Shown here: positions 36,814 through 46,755 of the stretch, piece after piece
Layout: each line of letters opens with the position of its first letter
How positions within the stretch are numbered: position 1 is the stretch's first letter
NCBI RefSeq assembly: GCF_003837865.1
Contig: NZ_RQIS01000001.1
Coordinates: forward strand, 499,699-563,698
DNA: 64,000 nucleotides
Source of the DNA: Paraburkholderia dinghuensis
GTDB lineage: Bacteria > Pseudomonadota > Gammaproteobacteria > Burkholderiales > Burkholderiaceae
Direction: 5' to 3'
Made by a program: the position numbers and the translations under genes
The notes under the pieces: generated by a model
Seen by the model: only the letters and a program-made list of their open reading frames with translations
What the model was told of the DNA's origin: nothing
The model's database searches: none

Positions 36814-38607
36814 TCAACTGCCGGAATCGTCGTCATCCTCGTCGATCTGCTTCGGCGGCACACCGTACTTCTTCACCAGCGCCGCCCTGAACTCCTTGAG
36901 CGTCGGCTGGCCTTCGGTCAAACCGTAAATCGCCGCGAGTTCCGTCGGCCAGTCGTGCAGTTCCGTCGCGAAGATCTTGAGCCGCGCAACGGTATCGAGC
37001 GCGCCCGCCATGTCCCCACTCAGCGCCTGCAGGACCGCATAACGCCGCAACACCGTCTCGCCAGGCAGCAGCGCGATCGCGCGCTCATGCGCCGCGAGCT
37101 TTGTCGAGAGATTCGCGGCATCGATCGGCATCAGCGTAGCCATGCCGTAATCGCCCCACGCCTTGAACAGGAACGTCGGCGCCGCGGGGTACTCCTGTGC
37201 GGGATGTTCACCGTAGTAGAGCACCTCGGCGCGGTTGTAGTCGCGCACCATTGGATAAAGCCAGGCAATCCCGCCCGCCACGATGAGCGTGAACACGCTG
37301 AGCGACACGCGCGACGGCACGAAGCGCAGCGGCCTCGTTTCAAGCAGTCCGAATACGAACATCGCAGGCAGCAGGAAGAACATGTACTGCTGCGGATATT
37401 CGACGAGCGCGTGCATGACGAGCACACCGATCAGCATGAAGCCGAACACGCGCTCGGGCGTATGCGGCACGCGCAGTGCACGCACGAACCACGCGACGAG
37501 GCCGAGCAGCGCGATAGCGAGACCTGCCAGCCCGGTCTTGGCGAGCAGGTCGATGAAAATGTTGTGCGCGTTGTTTGCGATCTCGACGCCGCCGAGCGAG
37601 CGCACGAGCGCGTACTGGTGAATCGGGAAGTCGCCCCAGCCAACGCCGAGGAGCGGACTCGACTTGAACATCGTCCAGCCATAGCGCCAGAGTGCGAGGC
37701 GCGGTGCAATTTGTCCCGCGTCCTTGAAGCGGTCGGCCGCGGACACATCGAGTTGCAGCTGATAGCGCACATTGGCCCAGCGCACGAACGCATTCACGCC
37801 GATAAAGATCAGCAGCAGCACGACCGGCAGCAACCAGTTGCGCAGCCCCCCCTTCCGGACCGCCCGCACGCCGTCACGGGGCGCACCCGCAAGCGCGATC
37901 CAGAAACCCGCGACGACGATCACCGCCATCTGCAGCCACGGCCCGCGCGACACGGTCAGCGCCAGACCGCCCGCATAGATCACCGAAAGCACGGCCCAGA
38001 GCACGACGTACAGTCTGCGGGTCTGCACGAGAAAGAGCGCCGCAGCCATCGCGAACGCGATATACGTTGCGAGGTGGTTGGCCTGCGCCATGTTGCCGAA
38101 CGGACGACGATCCACCGTGATGTTGTACGCGACGACGAACGGCGTGAACTTCGCTTCGAGGTGGAACAGTTGCACGACCTGTGTGAACACCGCGAACAGC
38201 CCACCGATCAGCAATGCAGTGGCGGCCCAGACCATCGCGGTCTGTACCTGTCGCACGCGCGCGATGCCGTAACCCGCGTGAGTCGCCATGAACCCGGCGA
38301 GCAGATAGCCGGCGCCGAGCCAGTTCATCGATGGCTGCGCAACGGGCAGCACGATGATCTGGACGATCAGCAGAAGGCCGAACGCTAGCGGCACGAGCGC
38401 GACCGACGGCGAGGCAAACTCGACCATCGGCCGCGCCTCGTACGCGAGCAGGACAACCGCGGCGCCAACCAGCAACCAGAGCGTCAGCGATACGAATTCT
38501 GAATAGAAGGTCGGTATCGGGTAGGTATGGAAGACGGTGGCATACGGCAAGGTCAACGCGACAGCCAGCAAGAAGAACGTAAGAAAGCGCGAAAAATTGG
38601 AGGGCAT
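36814..38607 (-). CDS. PglL-family O-oligosaccharyltransferase (O-antigen-ligase-like, Wzy_C)
   Basis: Inner-membrane glycosyltransferase, 597 aa, with about 12 hydrophobic segments. The PglL hallmark is FGNMAQANHLATYIAFAM in the N-terminal half. The Wzy_C loop contains LGVGWGDFPIHQYALV and ANNAHNIFIDLLAKTGLAGL, with His and Arg residues typical of oligosaccharyl transfer in the periplasm. A soluble C-terminal domain of about 150 residues follows, with an acidic end (DEDDDDSGS). It follows pilA on the same strand, as in pilin-glycosylation loci, so it likely glycosylates pilin; PglL enzymes also act on many other proteins. Confidence 0.9.
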   Translation of the reverse strand: MPSNFSRFLTFFLLAVALTLPYATVFHTYPIPTFYSEFVSLTLWLLVGAAVVLLAYEARPMVEFASPSVALVPLAFGLLLIVQIIVLPVAQPSMNWLGAGYLLAGFMATHAGYGIARVRQVQTAMVWAATALLIGGLFAVFTQVVQLFHLEAKFTPFVVAYNITVDRRPFGNMAQANHLATYIAFAMAAALFLVQTRRLYVVLWAVLSVIYAGGLALTVSRGPWLQMAVIVVAGFWIALAGAPRDGVRAVRKGGLRNWLLPVVLLLIFIGVNAFVRWANVRYQLQLDVSAADRFKDAGQIAPRLALWRYGWTMFKSSPLLGVGWGDFPIHQYALVRSLGGVEIANNAHNIFIDLLAKTGLAGLAIALLGLVAWFVRALRVPHTPERVFGFMLIGVLVMHALVEYPQQYMFFLLPAMFVFGLLETRPLRFVPSRVSLSVFTLIVAGGIAWLYPMVRDYNRAEVLYYGEHPAQEYPAAPTFLFKAWGDYGMATLMPIDAANLSTKLAAHERAIALLPGETVLRRYAVLQALSGDMAGALDTVARLKIFATELHDWPTELAAIYGLTEGQPTLKEFRAALVKKYGVPPKQIDEDDDDSGS

Positions 38608-38820
38608 GGGTAAGCGGGGGCGTCGGCAACCGGCGCACTATACAAAACTTTTCCCGCTCTGTGCGGACCGAGGCCATCTCGCAAACGTAGAAGCGCGTTC
38701 TTGCAGCCTTCTCCGATCAGATCGTGCGCGGCCGTAGCCGGCTGCGCACGATTCGTTGCGGCCGCGCCTACCCACGCGCCCCTGACTGCCACGTCACCTC
38801 TATCGACGCGTTAGTCCTCA

Positions 38821-39465
38821 TCAGCTGCGGCACTCGGCCGGCGCGAGATTCGACGGCAACGTCGCGGCGTCCACCGGCGTCGGTCCCGCGCCTGGCACGC
38901 CCAGCGACGACGCCGTCTTGCCGACCGAGAAACACTCCCACGTAATGGTGCCGCCCTGCACACTGTCCTTCGCGAGCGCGACGCGGGCCGTAGGCTGATC
39001 GGCGTTGTCCGGTACCGACGGGACGAGCACGAGCGTATTGCTTCCCGCAGGCGCGACCCGCGTGGTGAACGCAACGGTAATCTGTCCCGTCGCGTCGTCG
39101 ATATGCACCGAATCGACGTTGCGCGTGGCCGGTGGCGTGGAGTAGCCGCCTGAAAACGCGTTGCCGCTCGCGGCGTTTTCCGCGACCGCGAGCCGTGCCG
39201 ACGACGCAAGCGACAGCCCCTCGCCGACGCGGCTGCGCGCAAGATAGTCCTGATAGGCAGGTATGGCATAGGCGGCGATCACGCCGACGATGGCGAGCAC
39301 GATCATCAGCTCGATCAGCGTGAAGCCGCTTGCTGCGAGGCGGTGCGCAGATCGCGCGAGCCGGGTCAGCCGTGCGAACGCAGCCGATAAAAGCGACGGG
39401 TGCAGCCAACCCCGGCGCGGCACAACGTCGGGCGGACTCGCAGAAAATACAGAGACGATCATCAT
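38821..39465 (-). CDS. pilA: Type IV pilin (PilA-like prepilin) with long leader
   Basis: Major-pilin-like protein, 214 aa precursor. The prepilin motif [18 protein letters not shown] places cleavage after Gly 47, with Glu at position +5 and the N-terminal helix [19 protein letters not shown]. The leader of 47 residues is far longer than the usual 6-10. The start is supported by CAGGAG just before the ATG pair, and no internal ATG or GTG gives a short leader. The C-terminal disulfide pair is TWECFSVGK and PAECRS, ending in a C-terminal Ser. It precedes the PglL gene by 213 bp. Confidence 0.88.
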   Translation of the reverse strand: MMIVSVFSASPPDVVPRRGWLHPSLLSAAFARLTRLARSAHRLAASGFTLIELMIVLAIVGVIAAYAIPAYQDYLARSRVGEGLSLASSARLAVAENAASGNAFSGGYSTPPATRNVDSVHIDDATGQITVAFTTRVAPAGSNTLVLVPSVPDNADQPTARVALAKDSVQGGTITWECFSVGKTASSLGVPGAGPTPVDAATLPSNLAPAECRS

Positions 39466-39485
39466 CAGGGCTCCTGAAACAAGAA

Positions 39486-39514
39486 ACGCCTGCTCACGGA
39501 AAGTGAGAAGGCGT
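39486..39514. other. Hairpin immediately upstream of pilA
   Basis: Arms ACGCCTgCTCAC and GTGAGaAGGCGT (one mismatch), loop GGAAA, 21-49 nt before the pilA start. On the pilA strand it is followed by TTTCTTGTTT. It may be the TerC-gene terminator or a pilA leader structure. Confidence 0.5.
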
Positions 39515-39625
39515 CTTGATCGTATCGGTCGGGCCCACGGCGGGGCAGTCGACCGAACGGCATAGGAGCCGCGAAGTCCGGAAAGCAGCGCGCTCAGCGC
39601 CGATTCAACGCGAATTCACCTCGAA

Positions 39626-40333
39626 TCAGCCGGCCGCGGCGCGCCGTGTGTTGCGGCGCTTCAGCGCGTGGCCGAGCGCCACAACGAACACCATGCCCGC
39701 CACGCACATGCCGTACTCCGCGACCGGGGTATCGAGCAGCGGCCAGCGGTCGCCCGCCGGATCGTTGACGATGAGGCCGCCCGCAATCCAGCCAAGCAGC
39801 CCGGCGCCCAGCGTGACGATGATCGGGTAACGGTCAAGCAGCCGCAGCACGATCTGGCTACCCCACACGATCAGCGGAATGCTCACCATCAGGCCGAAGA
39901 TTACGAGCGCGATGCGGTGCGACGGGTCGGCGGCTTCGGCGGCGCCTGCGATCGCCACGACGTTGTCGAGGCTCATCACCGCATCCGCGACGATGATCGT
40001 CTTGATCGCGCCGAGCAATTTGTCAGCAGGTTTCACGTCGGCGTGCTCGAGATGCACCGGCGCGAGCAGCCGCACGCCGATCCACAGAAGCAGCAGGCCG
40101 CCCGCGAACTTCACGAGGGGCACGTTCAGCAACACGACAGCGAACGCGATCAGCACGACACGCAGTGCGATCGCCCCAGCCGTTCCCCACAGGATCCCGC
40201 GCAAACGCTGCTGTGCCGGCAAATCGCGACACGCTAGCGCAATCACGACAGCATTGTCGCCGCCGAGCAGGATGTCGATGACGATGATCTGAAAGACTGC
40301 GCCCCAATGGAGCGACGTGAAAAACTCGAGCAT
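39626..40333 (-). CDS. TerC-family membrane protein (YjbE type)
   Basis: Integral membrane protein, 235 aa, with seven hydrophobic segments. It has both TerC acidic motifs: ILLGGDNAVVIALACRDLP in the first half and VADAVMSLDNVVAIAGAA in the second, the inverted-repeat pattern of metal-transporting TerC/LysE-superfamily proteins. Members such as Alx and YkoY export manganese or protect exported metalloproteins. The upstream gap is only about 90 nt after the sucD terminator and shows no manganese riboswitch. The C-terminus is basic. Confidence 0.92.
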   Translation of the reverse strand: MLEFFTSLHWGAVFQIIVIDILLGGDNAVVIALACRDLPAQQRLRGILWGTAGAIALRVVLIAFAVVLLNVPLVKFAGGLLLLWIGVRLLAPVHLEHADVKPADKLLGAIKTIIVADAVMSLDNVVAIAGAAEAADPSHRIALVIFGLMVSIPLIVWGSQIVLRLLDRYPIIVTLGAGLLGWIAGGLIVNDPAGDRWPLLDTPVAEYGMCVAGMVFVVALGHALKRRNTRRAAAG

Positions 40334-40420
40334 GAACGCGGCGGTAAGAGCAGTGGACGATGACGGTCAGCGCGAAAGCGCGGCAAGGCACACCAGGGCG
40401 CGACAACCCGCACGGCCAAT

Positions 40421-40456
40421 AAAAAAGCGAGGAGGCCATGACTGGCGTCCTCGCTT
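40421..40456 (-). terminator. Rho-independent terminator of sucCD
   Basis: On the minus strand AAGCGAGGA, interior GCC/GGC pairing, TCCTCGCTT, then a T6 run. It lies 90 bp after the sucD stop. Confidence 0.9.
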
Positions 40457-40542
40457 CTTGTGCGGGAACCTCGTGTAAGGCTTCCGCAAGCATACCAAAA
40501 CCGCCAGCATCCCGCGCTAACGGGAACTGACGATCGGCAGTA

Positions 40543-41424
40543 TTACAGCACGCCCTTCAACAGACGGCCCATTTCCGACGGGTTACGCGTCACCTTGATG
40601 CCGCAGCCGTCCATGATTTCCAGCTTCGCGTCGGCCGTATCCGCACCGCCCGAGATCAGCGCGCCGGCGTGGCCCATGCGCTTGCCCGGAGGCGCCGTGA
40701 CGCCCGCGATGAAGCCGACGACCGGCTTCTTCATGTTGTCCTTGATCCAGTAAGCGGCGTTCGCTTCGTCCGGACCGCCGATCTCACCGATCATGATCAC
40801 GGCGTCCGTATCCGGATCGTCGTTGAACATCTTCATGACATCGATGTGCTTCAGACCGTTGATCGGGTCGCCGCCGATACCGACTGCCGACGACTGGCCG
40901 AGGCCGAGCGCGGTCAGCTGCGCAACAGCTTCATACGTCAGCGTGCCCGAACGCGACACGACGCCGATGCGGCCCTTGCGGTGGATGTGACCCGGCATGA
41001 TGCCGATCTTCAGCTCGTCCGGCGTGATCGTGCCGGGGCAGTTCGGGCCGAGGAGCAGCGTCTTGCGGCCTTCACGGCGCATGCGGTCCTTCACTTCGAT
41101 CATGTCGCGAACCGGAATGCCTTCCGTGATACAGATCGCGAGATCGAGGTCGGCCTCGACGGCTTCCCAGATCGCAGCAGCAGCGCCTGCGGGCGGCACG
41201 TAGATCACCGACACGGTCGCGCCGGTTGCATCCTTCGCTTCGCGCACGTTCGCGTAGATGGGAATGCCCTCGAAGTCCTCGCCGGCCTTCTTCGGGTTCA
41301 CGCCCGCGACGAATGCTTCGCGGCCGTTGGCGTATTCACGGCAAGCACGCGTGTGGAACTGACCGGTCTTGCCGGTGATGCCCTGCGTGATGACCTTGGT
41401 GTCTTTGTTAATCAGAATCGACAT
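40543..41424 (-). CDS. sucD: Succinyl-CoA ligase (ADP-forming) subunit alpha
   Basis: TCA-cycle enzyme with SucC, 293 aa from the ATG at 41424. It has CoA-binding [50 protein letters not shown] and the phospho-His loop [13 protein letters not shown]. It is 120 bp after sucC and ends at a strong terminator. Confidence 0.97.
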   Translation of the reverse strand: MSILINKDTKVITQGITGKTGQFHTRACREYANGREAFVAGVNPKKAGEDFEGIPIYANVREAKDATGATVSVIYVPPAGAAAAIWEAVEADLDLAICITEGIPVRDMIEVKDRMRREGRKTLLLGPNCPGTITPDELKIGIMPGHIHRKGRIGVVSRSGTLTYEAVAQLTALGLGQSSAVGIGGDPINGLKHIDVMKMFNDDPDTDAVIMIGEIGGPDEANAAYWIKDNMKKPVVGFIAGVTAPPGKRMGHAGALISGGADTADAKLEIMDGCGIKVTRNPSEMGRLLKGVL

Positions 41425-41544
41425 GTATTGACCTCTGTTTGCCTGATGCTGCGCGTCGCGTCGGCCGCGTGAGTTCTGCAAACCTCGTTGCTGACTTCAC
41501 GCAGGCCTTCGCGCCCTCGCCGCACCATTCGTATCCGGTGAGAA

Positions 41545-42711
41545 TTACTTGCCTTCGGCAGCTGCGACGACCTTCTGCGCAGCCTCTTCCATGCTGTCCG
41601 CCGAGATGATCGGCAGGCCCGAGTCGGCCAGCATCTTCTTGCCGAGGTCCTCGTTCGTGCCCTTCATGCGCACGACGAGCGGCACATTCAGGTTCACGGC
41701 CTTCGAACCAGCGATCACGCCTTCTGCGATCACGTCGCAGCGCATGATGCCGCCGAAGATGTTCACGAGGATCGCCTTCAGGTCCGGGTTCGTCAGCATC
41801 AGCTTGAACGCTTCGGTGACCTTCTCGGTCGTGGCGCCGCCGCCGACGTCGAGGAAGTTCGCCGGCTCGCCGCCGAACAGCTTGATGGTGTCCATCGTCG
41901 CCATCGCGAGGCCTGCGCCGTTCACGAGACAGCCGATGTTGCCGTCGAGCGAGATGTACGCGAGGTCGAACTTCGACGCTTCGATTTCAGCCGGATCTTC
42001 TTCGTCCAGGTCGCGGTAAGCGACGATTTCCGGATGACGGGCCAGCGCGTTCGAGTCGAAGTTGAACTTCGCGTCGAGCGCCGTGACCGTGCCATTGCTC
42101 GACACGTTCAGCGGATTGATTTCGGCCAGCGATGCGTCGGTTTCCCAGAATGCCTTGTACAGGCCTTGCAGGATCGCGCGCGCTTGCGGAATCGAAGCAG
42201 CCGGCACGCCGATCTTCGCGGCGAGGTCGTCGGCCTGGGCGTCCGTCAGGCCCGTCGACGGCTCGACGATGACCTTGTGGATCGCTTCCGGCGTCTTCGC
42301 GGCGACTTCTTCGATGTCCATGCCGCCTTCGCTCGAGCCCATGAGGACGATCTTCTGCGAAACGCGGTCAACAACGAGGCTGACGTACAGTTCCTTGTTG
42401 ATGTCAGCGCCTTCTTCGATCAGCAGGCGCTTGACCTTCTGGCCTTCCGGACCGGTCTGGTGCGTGACGAGCTGCATACCGAGGATCTGGCTCGCGTATT
42501 CGCGAACTTGATCCAGCGACTTCGCAACCTTCACGCCACCGCCCTTGCCGCGGCCACCTGCGTGGATCTGAGCCTTGACGACCCAAACCGGGCCACCCAG
42601 CTCTTGAGCGGCCTTGACCGCGTCATCCACCGAAAATGCCGGCACGCCGCGCGGTACCGCGACGCCGAATTTCCGCAGGATTTCCTTACCCTGGTACTCG
42701 TGAATCTTCAT
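41545..42711 (-). CDS. sucC: Succinyl-CoA ligase (ADP-forming) subunit beta
   Basis: ATP-grasp subunit, 388 aa. It has [70 protein letters not shown] and [19 protein letters not shown] with the Mg and nucleotide residues. Together with SucD it makes ATP, succinate and CoA from succinyl-CoA. A DUF2889 gene lies 67 bp upstream on the same strand. Confidence 0.97.
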   Translation of the reverse strand: MKIHEYQGKEILRKFGVAVPRGVPAFSVDDAVKAAQELGGPVWVVKAQIHAGGRGKGGGVKVAKSLDQVREYASQILGMQLVTHQTGPEGQKVKRLLIEEGADINKELYVSLVVDRVSQKIVLMGSSEGGMDIEEVAAKTPEAIHKVIVEPSTGLTDAQADDLAAKIGVPAASIPQARAILQGLYKAFWETDASLAEINPLNVSSNGTVTALDAKFNFDSNALARHPEIVAYRDLDEEDPAEIEASKFDLAYISLDGNIGCLVNGAGLAMATMDTIKLFGGEPANFLDVGGGATTEKVTEAFKLMLTNPDLKAILVNIFGGIMRCDVIAEGVIAGSKAVNLNVPLVVRMKGTNEDLGKKMLADSGLPIISADSMEEAAQKVVAAAEGK

Positions 42712-42749
42712 GCGTGATTCCCTTCAGTCTGAGAGTTGGATTGGACTTC

Positions 42750-42779
42750 TTGTTAGCTGTTGTTTTTGTTAGCTATTGT
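42750..42779. repeat. Tandem 14-bp repeat upstream of sucC
   Basis: TTGTTAGCTGTTGT (42750-42763) and TTGTTAGCTATTGT (42766-42779) differ at one base, with a 16-bp period, in the short gap between the DUF2889 gene and sucC. Confidence 0.6.
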
Positions 42780-43474
42780 CATTCATGCGTGACGACGTCG
42801 ACTCTGCCCTCTTGGCCCGGGTCAACGCCATCGCGCACGCCGGCCGTTTGCGCACCGCGCTCCATTGAACGCGGCTCGCGACCGTACCAGCGTGGATAGA
42901 ACTGCTTGACCGCCTCACCATCGAACCGCAGCGCATGGCAGCGGCCGAGCTGGAAGGGCGGTTTTTCGCCATCGGCCGCAGGGCCGCCGGCGGTCTTGCC
43001 TGTTTCCGGTCCGAACACATCGCCTGGCGGCCCGCCTTCGATATCCCAGACCGCTCCGGCGAACGCCTGCACCGCGACGGTCGGCAGTATGCCCAGCATC
43101 TCGGTGAGATGCGTGCAGCCTGCCGTGCCGCCGAGACGGCGGCCCGCTTCGCGGCGGAAATTCTGGAGGAGATTGAGCCCGATGAGGGCCCGATAGGCGG
43201 GATTGGCGCTCTGGCACGGACCGACGTAGGGCACCCAGTCGGACGACGCTTCGGCGTCGACGACGTTGAACCTGCGATCGAATGTGATGCGGAGCCAGAG
43301 TTCATGGATCGGCAGACCGTTGGGCCGCACGCCCGTGGCGAGCGACACGTCGCGCGGCTTGTGGTCCGTCAGACACGCGTCGATGTCCCACAGGCCGTCT
43401 TCGCGCTCATAGGCTTCCGCCCGGATTGCACGCTGATGGCGCAAGTGGCGTGACACGGGCGGGGAAAGCGACAT
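42779..43474 (-). CDS. DUF2889 domain-containing protein
   Basis: 231 aa, cytosolic, with no signal peptide or membrane helix. It matches the DUF2889 pattern: RAIRAEAYEREDGLWDIDA, CLTDHKPRDVSLATG, PIHELWLRITFD, Cys-rich loops YVGPCQSANPAYRALIG and GTAGCTHLTEMLGILP. The function is not known; family members sit near varied metabolic genes. It is 67 bp upstream of sucC and 107 bp downstream of recX, so it may be in either transcript. Confidence 0.85.
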   Translation of the reverse strand: MSLSPPVSRHLRHQRAIRAEAYEREDGLWDIDACLTDHKPRDVSLATGVRPNGLPIHELWLRITFDRRFNVVDAEASSDWVPYVGPCQSANPAYRALIGLNLLQNFRREAGRRLGGTAGCTHLTEMLGILPTVAVQAFAGAVWDIEGGPPGDVFGPETGKTAGGPAADGEKPPFQLGRCHALRFDGEAVKQFYPRWYGREPRSMERGAQTAGVRDGVDPGQEGRVDVVTHE

Positions 43475-43581
43475 GCTAAGGCTAAGACCGGATTGGAAAA
43501 CCTAGCAATTTTAGCATAGCGGATATTTCGGACTCTTCCGAACACGCAGGCACCGCGCGGAATTTGCGGACGTCGGCGAAC

Positions 43582-44604
43582 TTAGTTTTCCGCCCAGTCG
43601 TCGTCGACGCCCTTGAGAATCTTGCCGATGATGGCCATCGAAAACCCGCGCGCAGCAAGAAAGCGGGCCTGACGCGCGCGTTCGGCCGACGACGTGGGCA
43701 ACTCGCCGTATTTCTTCCGCCAGACGGCGCGCGCGCGAGCAAGTTCGGTTTCACGCAACTGCGCGTTGACCTCCTCGATGAGGGTATCGCCTACCGCGTG
43801 GCGCCTCAGTTCACTGACGATGCGCGTTGTGCCGAGGCGCGCGGCACGGCGGTGGATCACGCTTTCGGCGAAGCGCGCGTCGGAGAGCCAGCCGTCGCGG
43901 ACCAGCGAGTCGAGGAGGGCTTCGAGTGCGTCGGCGTCGTCGGTAAACGGTATCAGCTTGCGCGAAAGCTCCGCGCGGCTGTACTCGCGGCGCGAAAGGT
44001 AGGCGAGCGCGCGGCCCTTGAGCGAACGAGCGGGACGCTGCGATTCGGCAGTGGTAGCGGAACGCGCGGAAGGAGCGCCTTCATCGCGAAGCTCTGAACT
44101 GCGCTGGAAACGGTCGGCGGATTCGCTTGTCGCGAGAACGCCGCTATTGGAACGATCCGAACGACCGGCGCGATTGGCACGACCGGCCCGGATTTCGGAA
44201 CTGCGCTCGAAATGATCATGGGTGCCGCGCTCGGTGCGCTTACCCGCCGAACGATTGGCGCCAGGCGTGGAAGTGCGCTCGAAGCGGTCTGCGCGCTGGG
44301 CATCGGCGTTCGGCGTAGCGACGCCTGGCGCATCGGAGGCAGACTCAAACTCCCCGAACGAAGACTCGAATTCGTCGAACTGCTCGAAAGGTTCGAGCGC
44401 CCCTTGAGGTGGACCGGGATCCCTGACACCCGAATCATGTTCGCGATCATTGCGAGCATCGAAAGCATCGCGCCCCGAATGATCAAGGCCGCGATCGCCC
44501 TCACGGACGTCGCGGCCGACCTGGTCACTGCGCCTGCCGTCGCGCGGGCGGCCCGTATCGTGCGGTGCCGTCTGCGCCGATGCGGACCTGCCCTTGCGAA
44601 TCAC
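43582..44604 (-). CDS. recX: Regulatory protein RecX with long N-terminal extension
   Basis: Modulator of RecA filaments, 340 aa. The canonical RecX three-helix-repeat core starts near residue 194 (SLKGRALAYLSRREYSRAEL, RDGWLSDARFAESVIHRRA, TRIVSELRRHAVGDTLIEE) and is about 147 residues, the usual full length. The first 193 residues are Arg/Asp/Ser-rich and predicted disordered, with three similar heptad-to-decamer repeats: DRFERTS (106), DHFERSSEIR (130) and DRFQRSSELR (164). The GTG start at 44604 lies 7 bp after recA and uses GAGGAG at the recA stop, which supports translation of the extension. Confidence 0.85.
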   Translation of the reverse strand: MIRKGRSASAQTAPHDTGRPRDGRRSDQVGRDVREGDRGLDHSGRDAFDARNDREHDSGVRDPGPPQGALEPFEQFDEFESSFGEFESASDAPGVATPNADAQRADRFERTSTPGANRSAGKRTERGTHDHFERSSEIRAGRANRAGRSDRSNSGVLATSESADRFQRSSELRDEGAPSARSATTAESQRPARSLKGRALAYLSRREYSRAELSRKLIPFTDDADALEALLDSLVRDGWLSDARFAESVIHRRAARLGTTRIVSELRRHAVGDTLIEEVNAQLRETELARARAVWRKKYGELPTSSAERARQARFLAARGFSMAIIGKILKGVDDDWAEN

Positions 44605-44611
44605 GAGTGGA

Positions 44612-45691
<1,080 letters not shown>

Positions 45692-45795
45692 GAATCGTCC
45701 TTTGCTATGATGAACGGCGTCTCGTGACGGCGCGCGAGCTTGTTCGGTCTGCTTGTTCAGCCTGATACCGGAGTTCATGCGCGCGAACGCAGACA

Positions 45796-45811
45796 CTGTA
45801 TAAAAAAACAG
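45796..45811. promoter_or_regulatory. LexA (SOS) box in the recA promoter
   Basis: CTGT-N8-ACAG with an A/T-only centre (CTGTATAAAAAAACAG), extended by A on the left and T on the right. A TATACA -10 (minus strand, 45802-45797) overlaps it, with TTGC(T/A) sequences near 45824-45818 as -35. Confidence 0.9.
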
Positions 45812-45934
45812 TGGTTTTAGCAAGCCCCCTGGCTCACCAAAACCGCGAATTTTCGGGAGGCCACCCTGCGCCGCACGAGCCCAGAGGGTGGGATTGGCGC
45901 TTGGGGCTTCGGGCCTGGAGCCTGGAAACGCCCG

Positions 45935-46744
45935 ATGCACGCACGCACCGCACGCACCATGCGAATTCTCATTGCCGAAGATGACAGCATACTCGCGGAC
46001 GGTCTCATCCGATCACTCCGCCAATCGGGCTATGCCGTTGATCACGTGAAGAGCGGCATCGACGCCGATACGGCGCTGTCGATGCAGACTTTCGACCTGC
46101 TGATCCTCGACCTGGGCCTGCCGAAAATGACGGGCCTCGAAGTGCTGCGCCGCCTGCGCGCGCGCAACTCCAATCTGCCGGTGCTGATCCTCACCGCCGC
46201 CGATAGCGTCGACGAGCGCGTGAAAGGCCTCGACCTCGGCGCGGACGACTACATGGCCAAGCCCTTCGCGCTCAACGAACTCGAAGCGCGCGTGCGCGCG
46301 CTCACGCGGCGCGGCGCGGGCGGCGGGCCGACCATGGTGCGCCATGGCGCGCTCTCGTTCGACCAGGTGGGGCGCGTGGCGAAGATCAACGACCACGTGA
46401 TCGATCTCTCGGCGCGCGAACTGGGCCTGCTCGAAGTGCTGCTCCAGCGTCTCGGACGCCTGGTCTCGAAGGAACAGCTCGTCGATCACCTGTGCGAATG
46501 GGGCGAAGAGGTCAGCAACAACGCGATCGAGGTCTACGTCCACCGGCTGCGCAAGAAGCTCGAAGCGGGCGGCGTGCGGATCGTGACCGTGCGCGGGCTC
46601 GGCTATTGCCTCGAAAAGGAGTCAGGACCGGGCGCGAACACGGCGACCTCGCCGGTAACTGCAGCGGCTGCCACAACGGAGAGCGCGGAGAGCGCCGCCG
46701 ACGCACCGCCCGCCATGCCGGCCAGTGACGATTACAGCAAATAG
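45935..46744 (+). CDS. OmpR-family response regulator (TctD-like)
   Basis: DNA-binding response regulator, 269 aa from the ATG at 45935; an ATG at 45959 (MRILIAEDD) is the usual family start, and neither has a strong ribosome site. The receiver has [11 protein letters not shown], phospho-acceptor Asp in [13 protein letters not shown] and Lys in [14 protein letters not shown]. The winged helix carries [20 protein letters not shown] and [17 protein letters not shown]. An extra C-terminal tail of about 40 residues is Ala/Ser/Thr-rich. It is divergent from recA and 11 bp before a TctE-like kinase, upstream of an MHS transporter, so carboxylate uptake is the likely target. Confidence 0.92.
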   Translation: MHARTARTMRILIAEDDSILADGLIRSLRQSGYAVDHVKSGIDADTALSMQTFDLLILDLGLPKMTGLEVLRRLRARNSNLPVLILTAADSVDERVKGLDLGADDYMAKPFALNELEARVRALTRRGAGGGPTMVRHGALSFDQVGRVAKINDHVIDLSARELGLLEVLLQRLGRLVSKEQLVDHLCEWGEEVSNNAIEVYVHRLRKKLEAGGVRIVTVRGLGYCLEKESGPGANTATSPVTAAAATTESAESAADAPPAMPASDDYSK

Positions 46745-46755
46745 CCAGGTCTAAA

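Noticed and set aside
40334..40420. Manganese (yybP-ykoY) riboswitch before the TerC gene
   Set aside because: Only about 90 nt lie between the sucD terminator and the TerC start, and the conserved riboswitch loops are not seen.
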